Origin: Flavobacteriales bacterium
GTDB taxonomy: Bacteria; Bacteroidota; Bacteroidia; Flavobacteriales; BACL11
DNA length: 9,995 nucleotides
Reading direction: 5' to 3'
Assembly: GCA_012960835.1 (NCBI GenBank)
Contig: DUAL01000322.1
Coordinates: 1-9,995, forward strand
Made by a program: the position numbers and the translations under genes. Of the stretch, positions 5,718 to 9,995 are shown piece by piece (the first letter of the stretch is position 1; every line of letters starts with the position of its first letter). The notes below the pieces were generated by a model, which saw only the letters and a list, made by a program, of their open reading frames with translations, did no database searches and was not told the DNA's origin.

Positions 5718-8336
5718 GTGAGTGTGAATACAGTACTTAAAAAAATATACAGTGTTAAGTTGAGGCCCGAATTGCAAGCATTTCAAGATCTTAACAAGAG
5801 CGACATTAATAGTATTGTTAATAACCTTGGTGGCATAGTTAGAATTGGTCGAGAAGAATATAGAATATCCATTGAAGATAAGAAAAAATTAATTGAATTT
5901 GCTCTAGTTGATAATGGAATGAGTGAGACTGAGCATGTCTATATCAGAGGCGGGGGGTTTTATAGAGATGATAACGAGGTTCTTTTAGATAAAAAAAATT
6001 GGTCTTATTATCATAAGCATAGAGATTTTATATCAGATAAGATTTATAAAGGTAAGCCTCAAATTGTTGAATCGATTGATTTTGAAACTGACCAAATAAT
6101 TAAAAAAATACCAAACCCTACTACGAATAATGAGTTTTTAAGCAAAGGTTTAGTGGTGGGATATGTGCAAAGCGGAAAAACTGCAAACTTTACGCACCTT
6201 ATTTCAAAGGCAGCCTCTATTGGATATAAATTTATTATAATTTTAGGGGGGATGACAAATACTCTCAGGGTTCAGACACAATATAGGGTGGATAGAGAGT
6301 TAACTGGCAATGATCAATATAACGATAGTAGGGTTTCATTTGTTCAGTGGGGGAGAAATGAAAATCAATATCGCTCATTGACACAGGCGAAAATAGGCAA
6401 TGACAGTGGGGATTTTTTCGCACCTGTTGAAAATTTTACGAAACGATTTTCATCAACTAATGATGTTACATTGGCAATAATAAAGAAACTTGCACGAACA
6501 GGGAGTGAATATAAGGCATTTGGATCGGTTATTGGGGCGCTGATTAATTGGGTTGAAAATAGAAGTGATAAAGACTCTCCTATGCCTCCACTAATGATAA
6601 TTGACGATGAAGCTGATCAAGCTAGTGTAGATAGTAATGAGATAGATGATGGAGATCCGACAACTATAAATCATGCGATACGATATTTAATGTCATTGTT
6701 TACACAGGTATCGTACGTTGGTTACACTGCAACTCCTTTTGCAAATATATTTATTGATACATCTTCTATTTACAAAGGTTTACCTGATCTTTATCCAGAT
6801 GATTTTATTTATTCTTTACCAGAGCCAAAGGGTTATTTTGGTGCAAAACAATTTTTCAACTCAGAGTCTTTATATATAGCTACCGTTCCAGATTTGGAAA
6901 AAGATGATATTAATAGAGCCAAGTCTGAAATTACTAGTTCAGTAATTTGCGCATTATGGGATTTTATTTTTTCAGTCATTGTAAGAAGATTTCGTGGCGA
7001 TAAAAATAATTGTGGATTTATGCTCCATACAGATCATAGAATTACATACCATGAAGTTGTTTTTGATAAGGTAGAAGCCTATCTGTTACACGTCAAGACT
7101 GCTATCGAATCAAATGACGTTAATATGCGTGATTTTATTTTTTTAGAGTGGAAAAGGTTTGAGGATAAAGCTAAAAATATCTCAGATTTAGAAAATTACA
7201 ACTACGCCTTTCCAATTGTTGACAAGGATTCTTTATTTCAAAAAAGCTTGAGTGTTCTTGAAGAGTTAAAAGTTCGAGTTCTTAATGGAGATCATGATAA
7301 TCTTGATTATCATAATGAGGATTTAAGTGTTTTACTGTGTATCGGAGGAACTTTAATGTCAAGAGGTGTGACGATAGAAGGATTGACAGTTTCTTACTAT
7401 TTGAGAGAATCTCCAAGATATGATACGCTGCTTCAAATGGGAAGGTGGTTCGGCTATAGAAGTGGGTATGAAGATTTGGTAAGAGTGTACACCACTGAAA
7501 CTATTTTAGAATATTTTGAATATATTATGACTGTAGAGGGTGACTTGAGGTCGGAGATAAGTAGATATCAAAAGGAAAGGTTAACGCCAAGGGAGTTTTC
7601 TCCAAGAGTTAAAGCGCACATGAAAATGCTTCCAACTGCTAAGATGGGTGGAGCTTCCAAGCAAAAATCATACTCTCAACAAACTGTACAAACAATATAT
7701 TTTTCGAGAGAGATTAGCATATTAAAGAATAACCATCGAGTGGCAACAGATATGATTAATGGTGTGCATCAGAATAGCATAAGAAGCGATCAGGGTAATT
7801 ATGATTTTTATGACTTGCCAATTAACAAGCTAGTGATGTTTATAGATAAATTTAGAGACTCTCTTTCATTTGATAAGGCGGACCTCCTTAGATATCTTGA
7901 CATAAGAATTAACTCTGGAGAAATTCAAAAATTTAATCTAAAAATTTCTGGGTTAAAACAAAAGAGAGAGGGTAGTTTTTCTGAAGAGTATGGTAAGGAT
8001 ATTTACATAAATCCTGTAAAGCGAAATGCTAGGGCTGGAACTGGCTGGAAGAATATCAATCAAAAAATTGTCAATATTGGCGTAATTTCCGACTCTAACG
8101 ATATACCTAATTATGAAAAAAATGACCTTAATAAGCCTTTGTTGATATTGTATTCTATAGATTTCATCAACTCAGACGCCTTTAAAAAAAGACACATAAA
8201 GGAGGATAATTTTATAGCAGGGGTTGATGCGCTAGATGGTTTAAATTTTAATCCAAAAGGGTTTGCTTTAGTGTTTCCAGTTTCACAATCTAAAAATGGT
8301 GAAACTAATTATTATCAACAGATATTTTCAAGATAG
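5718..8336 (+). CDS. Z1 domain-containing superfamily II ATPase
   Basis: The 872-aa protein matches the Z1 family of helicase-like ATPases found in restriction-modification neighbourhoods. Helicase motifs are visible in order: Walker A GYVQSGKT (148-155, K154), Walker B/DEAD box IIDDEAD (294-300), motif III YTATP (336-340), a motif V-like GGTLMSRGVTIEG (543-555) and motif VI QMGRWFGYR (573-581, arginine finger candidates R576 and R581). Residues 1-140 form an N-terminal domain; about 640-872 form a C-terminal region I cannot assign. No nuclease motif is evident. It probably uses ATP to translocate on or remodel DNA for its nuclease neighbour. The start is uncertain: GTG 5718 lies 7 bp after the previous stop, and an in-frame GTG at 5724 would shorten it by two residues. 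The next gene begins 8 bp downstream. Confidence 0.92.
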   Translation: MSVNTVLKKIYSVKLRPELQAFQDLNKSDINSIVNNLGGIVRIGREEYRISIEDKKKLIEFALVDNGMSETEHVYIRGGGFYRDDNEVLLDKKNWSYYHKHRDFISDKIYKGKPQIVESIDFETDQIIKKIPNPTTNNEFLSKGLVVGYVQSGKTANFTHLISKAASIGYKFIIILGGMTNTLRVQTQYRVDRELTGNDQYNDSRVSFVQWGRNENQYRSLTQAKIGNDSGDFFAPVENFTKRFSSTNDVTLAIIKKLARTGSEYKAFGSVIGALINWVENRSDKDSPMPPLMIIDDEADQASVDSNEIDDGDPTTINHAIRYLMSLFTQVSYVGYTATPFANIFIDTSSIYKGLPDLYPDDFIYSLPEPKGYFGAKQFFNSESLYIATVPDLEKDDINRAKSEITSSVICALWDFIFSVIVRRFRGDKNNCGFMLHTDHRITYHEVVFDKVEAYLLHVKTAIESNDVNMRDFIFLEWKRFEDKAKNISDLENYNYAFPIVDKDSLFQKSLSVLEELKVRVLNGDHDNLDYHNEDLSVLLCIGGTLMSRGVTIEGLTVSYYLRESPRYDTLLQMGRWFGYRSGYEDLVRVYTTETILEYFEYIMTVEGDLRSEISRYQKERLTPREFSPRVKAHMKMLPTAKMGGASKQKSYSQQTVQTIYFSREISILKNNHRVATDMINGVHQNSIRSDQGNYDFYDLPINKLVMFIDKFRDSLSFDKADLLRYLDIRINSGEIQKFNLKISGLKQKREGSFSEEYGKDIYINPVKRNARAGTGWKNINQKIVNIGVISDSNDIPNYEKNDLNKPLLILYSIDFINSDAFKKRHIKEDNFIAGVDALDGLNFNPKGFALVFPVSQSKNGETNYYQQIFSR

Positions 8337-8340
8337 AGGA
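8335..8340 (+). promoter_or_regulatory. Ribosome binding site for the PD-(D/E)XK gene
   Basis: AGAGGA sits 4 bp before the ATG at 8345 and overlaps the stop codon of the Z1 gene. It confirms this start and suggests that ribosomes leaving the Z1 gene reinitiate on the nuclease gene. Confidence 0.7.
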
Positions 8341-8344
8341 TGGC

Positions 8345-9328
8345 ATGATTACATTAGAAATGGTTAATGCTTTTGAAAGTTATGATGGGGTTTCCGATCT
8401 TTTTAGGGGCGATGTCATACCTAATGCATTGAATGTTAAGATACTTGGTTATTATGACCATAAAAATTTATTGCATATTGCGATTGAAAGCAATGTTGAC
8501 AGTTTTAAGTCAATTGAAATTAATGGTATGAGTGTTTTATTCCAAAATATTAATACAGAGAATCAAGGGTCTTTTAGTGCTTTAGTATTTACTTGTCGAA
8601 GCAATGCTTTTAAAGATTACTTTATAAAAATTATTAATGAAATTTTACATAAAACCCTAAAAGGTGGCAGCATTGAAGGGAATACACCATATATCATTGA
8701 TAATTGGCTTTATTTTTTAAATCTTCCAATAAAGGATAAATTAACTTCAGATCAAATTTTAGGCTTAGTTGGGGAGTTGCTATCTTTAGAGAGTTTTTGT
8801 AAGTTAGGAATGTCTGTCGATTTGGCTATTGACGCTTGGCAAGGGCCTTTTGGAGCCAAAAGAGATTTCATGTTTAAAAGTGTTGAAATTGAAGTGAAAG
8901 CCTCTAGCAAGCAAAGCGGGCATATACATAAAATAAATAGTTTAGAGCAGTTGTCTTTTGAGGAGGGTGAAAAAGTATTGGTATACTCATGGAATATCTA
9001 TAGAGATAGATCTAAAAAATCTCCCAGTATTGTTGATATTGTTAATAGAATCAGAGATGAACATTTAATTACCCCCTCTCAATTATCCGAATTTAACTCA
9101 AGACTTTATGAGGTGGGCCTTGATTTGAGAGATTTCAATGATTATCTATCGGATAGGTTTCAAATATCAAGTTATTTCATTTGTAGAGTTTCCGAAAATT
9201 TTCCTAGAATTACTCCAGATTCATTTAAAAATAAATTAAGTAAAAGAATTGGAAATGTTGAATATGATATTGATCTAAATGGCTTTTTAGAGCTTGATAT
9301 TAAGGATATTGTAAGTGAAATACACTAA
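8345..9328 (+). CDS. PD-(D/E)XK motif protein (DUF4420-like), likely nuclease subunit
   Basis: The 327-aa protein shows a PD-(D/E)XK nuclease core: LVGELLSLE (141-149, E144 in the first helix), KRDF (172-175, metal-ligand candidate D174) and EIEVKASS (181-188, with E183 and K185 forming the E-x-K pair). Residues 1-120 are a beta-rich N-terminal region and about 230-327 a C-terminal region of mixed structure. This arrangement and its place just after a Z1 ATPase fit the DUF4420 family, annotated as PD-(D/E)XK motif proteins. It is the only recognisable nuclease in the window and so the likely DNA-cutting subunit. The last 14 bp overlap the next gene, implying co-translation and probably a complex. 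It could instead be a DNA-binding protein with a decayed nuclease fold, but the key residues are intact. Confidence 0.88.
   Translation: MITLEMVNAFESYDGVSDLFRGDVIPNALNVKILGYYDHKNLLHIAIESNVDSFKSIEINGMSVLFQNINTENQGSFSALVFTCRSNAFKDYFIKIINEILHKTLKGGSIEGNTPYIIDNWLYFLNLPIKDKLTSDQILGLVGELLSLESFCKLGMSVDLAIDAWQGPFGAKRDFMFKSVEIEVKASSKQSGHIHKINSLEQLSFEEGEKVLVYSWNIYRDRSKKSPSIVDIVNRIRDEHLITPSQLSEFNSRLYEVGLDLRDFNDYLSDRFQISSYFICRVSENFPRITPDSFKNKLSKRIGNVEYDIDLNGFLELDIKDIVSEIH
9302..9306 (+). promoter_or_regulatory. Ribosome binding site that supports the GTG start of the last operon gene
   Basis: AAGGA lies 8 bp before GTG 9315, within the 3' end of the PD-(D/E)XK gene. No ATG occurs anywhere in the downstream reading frame, so this site and the GTG are the best supported start. 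Confidence 0.6.
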
Positions 9329-9761
9329 ATATATTAAAAAATTAACTCCGCAAGAGCTAGGTTATAGAAAAGGAAGATTGACAACCGGTGGGTATTTTTA
9401 CGTATCAAAATCTGCAGTCGGCAGTTTTTTTGAAACACTAGACAAAAAGCTCCACAATGATTCTAGAAATTTAATATTCAATGACCCTCTTAAGAAAAAT
9501 CACACCATTGAGGCATCGTACGTGTATCACAATGACTTGTTTGCTTTGGATAATGGGACAAGGAATGAGTATCGAATTTATTTGAATAGAGATTTGGCAA
9601 AACATGAGCTTCATTTTCAACCAGATGATATTGTTGTATTTGAACGAAAAGAAAGCGATCGTTTAACTCTCTCTCACTACAGGCCGGGAAGTGAAAAGTA
9701 TGAAGAGTTGCTAAATATTATCAACACCAATTTTGTAAGAGGTAATCATGCCTTATTATAG
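9315..9761 (+). CDS. Small protein with possible EcoRII-N/B3-like DNA-binding fold
   Basis: The 148-aa basic protein starts at GTG and contains no internal methionine. Residues 11-40 (TPQELGYRKGRLTTGGYFYVSK onward) and 85-136 are the most distinctive. The latter reads EYRIYLNRDLAKHELHF, then PDDIVVFER, then LSHYRPGSEKYEELLNII. A 'strand, acidic turn (PDDIVVF), strand' pattern ending in 'Y..L...I' recalls the pseudobarrel of the EcoRII N-terminal effector domain and plant B3 domains. This is a pattern judgement, not a search result. The 14-bp overlap with the nuclease gene suggests a dedicated partner, perhaps the sequence-reading half of a split restriction enzyme. No catalytic nuclease motif is visible. 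It is the last gene of the operon. Confidence 0.75.
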   Translation: MKYTKYIKKLTPQELGYRKGRLTTGGYFYVSKSAVGSFFETLDKKLHNDSRNLIFNDPLKKNHTIEASYVYHNDLFALDNGTRNEYRIYLNRDLAKHELHFQPDDIVVFERKESDRLTLSHYRPGSEKYEELLNIINTNFVRGNHALL

Positions 9762-9767
9762 AAATTT

Positions 9768-9818
9768 CTAACTAAATTGATAAATCTAATTTTTAACTAG
9801 TTAGGTACAATTTAGATT
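9768..9818. repeat. Nested AT-rich inverted repeats after the operon
   Basis: Three inverted repeats overlap here: CTAACTA (9768-9774) with TAGTTAG (9798-9804), CTAAATTG (9772-9779) with CAATTTAG (9808-9815), and AATCTAA (9783-9789) with TTAGATT (9812-9818). A perfect 12-bp palindrome, TAGAAATTTCTA (9759-9770), straddles the last stop codon. The arms are too AT-rich, and a run of T after a stem is lacking, so a standard rho-independent terminator is not supported. A weak terminator, a protein-binding site or an insertion scar are possible. The spacer 9762-9843 holds no gene. Confidence 0.4.
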
Positions 9819-9843
9819 ATGCAAACTTTATTATTAAATAGTA

Positions 9844-9995
9844 ATGCCGGTATTAGTAGAGGCTACCTCAGTAATAATCAAACGCTCAGCCATTGATGAA
9901 AAATGGCCTGGAGGCTGGGAGTCATTTGTACGAGACGTTCCTAATCAAACACTTTGTGCCGATACTTTTAATAGGCCTTGCAAGCCTCTCTTCTA
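9844..9995 (+). CDS. Partial conserved hypothetical protein, cut by the window end
   Basis: An open frame of 50 codons starts at ATG 9844 and runs off the window. It begins MPVLVEATSVIIKRSAIDEK and continues with WPGGWESFVRDVPNQTLCAD. I recall conserved short proteins of unknown function in gammaproteobacteria starting 'MPVLVEA.SV' with 'GGW..F....PN.TLC.D', and the match looks real. The last ten codons (TFNRPCKPLF) do not look like what I remember of the family, so a frameshift or divergent end is possible; too little sequence remains to tell. The base composition is clearly richer in G and C than in the operon, suggesting a different, possibly ancestral, chromosomal context. No Shine-Dalgarno sequence is visible. 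Confidence 0.6.
   Translation, partial: MPVLVEATSVIIKRSAIDEKWPGGWESFVRDVPNQTLCADTFNRPCKPLF

Noticed and set aside
123..9761. Assignment to BREX, DISARM, Dnd or a classical type I or III restriction system.
   Set aside because: None of their signature genes is visible: no PglZ, BrxC, DrmA/B, DndC/D, HsdS or type III Mod/Res pair.
9766..9807. Integron attC-like pair: TTCTAAC and GTTAGGT flanking a short palindromic region.
   Set aside because: The left box breaks the RYYYAAC consensus at its first base, the span of 42 bp is shorter than known attC sites, and a nine-gene cargo is far larger than a cassette.
9768..9818. Rho-independent terminator.
   Set aside because: Stems are AT-rich with long loops, and no T-run follows a strong hairpin, so it was kept only as an inverted-repeat feature.

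Overview
The window holds one compact, AT-rich, rightward operon (about 123-9761) that looks like a multi-gene restriction-modification or anti-phage system. It has no tRNA, rRNA, transposase, integrase or CRISPR array. The host is probably a gammaproteobacterium. That guess rests on general codon and base composition and on the partial downstream protein (9844 onward), whose opening resembles a short conserved protein I associate with that class. Species cannot be named.

Layout. Positions 1-30 are moderately GC-rich (14 of 30 bases) and may be the edge of a neighbouring locus. Positions 31-122 are extremely AT-rich (9 G/C of 92). They carry a good sigma-70 promoter candidate (54-82) and three perfect tandem copies of a 9-bp unit (85-111) at the predicted transcription start. 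Nine genes follow on the + strand: a 71-aa helical protein; a 624-aa GHKL ATPase of the paraMORC type; two uncharacterised proteins of 256 and 236 aa (the second resembles DUF6339); a 415-aa C5-cytosine DNA methyltransferase; a 234-aa minimal methyltransferase-like protein of a phage-common family; an 872-aa Z1-domain superfamily II ATPase; a 327-aa PD-(D/E)XK nuclease (DUF4420-like); and a 148-aa protein that may be a B3/EcoRII-N-like DNA reader. Gaps are 8 bp or less or are overlaps, except for 57 bp before the methyltransferase. After 9761 lies an 82-bp AT-rich spacer (14 G/C) with nested inverted repeats, then a more GC-rich reading frame (67 G/C of 152) that runs off the end.

How the genes may work together. 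GHKL ATPases related to eukaryotic MORC proteins, Z1 ATPases, DUF4420 proteins and C5 methyltransferases are known from comparative genomics to share restriction-modification neighbourhoods. The inferred scheme is that the methyltransferase marks self DNA, and the GHKL clamp and Z1 motor sense or remodel unmarked DNA. The PD-(D/E)XK protein then cuts, possibly guided by the 148-aa DNA-binding subunit. The roles of the 71-, 256-, 236- and 234-aa proteins are the least understood part and the best candidates for new biology.
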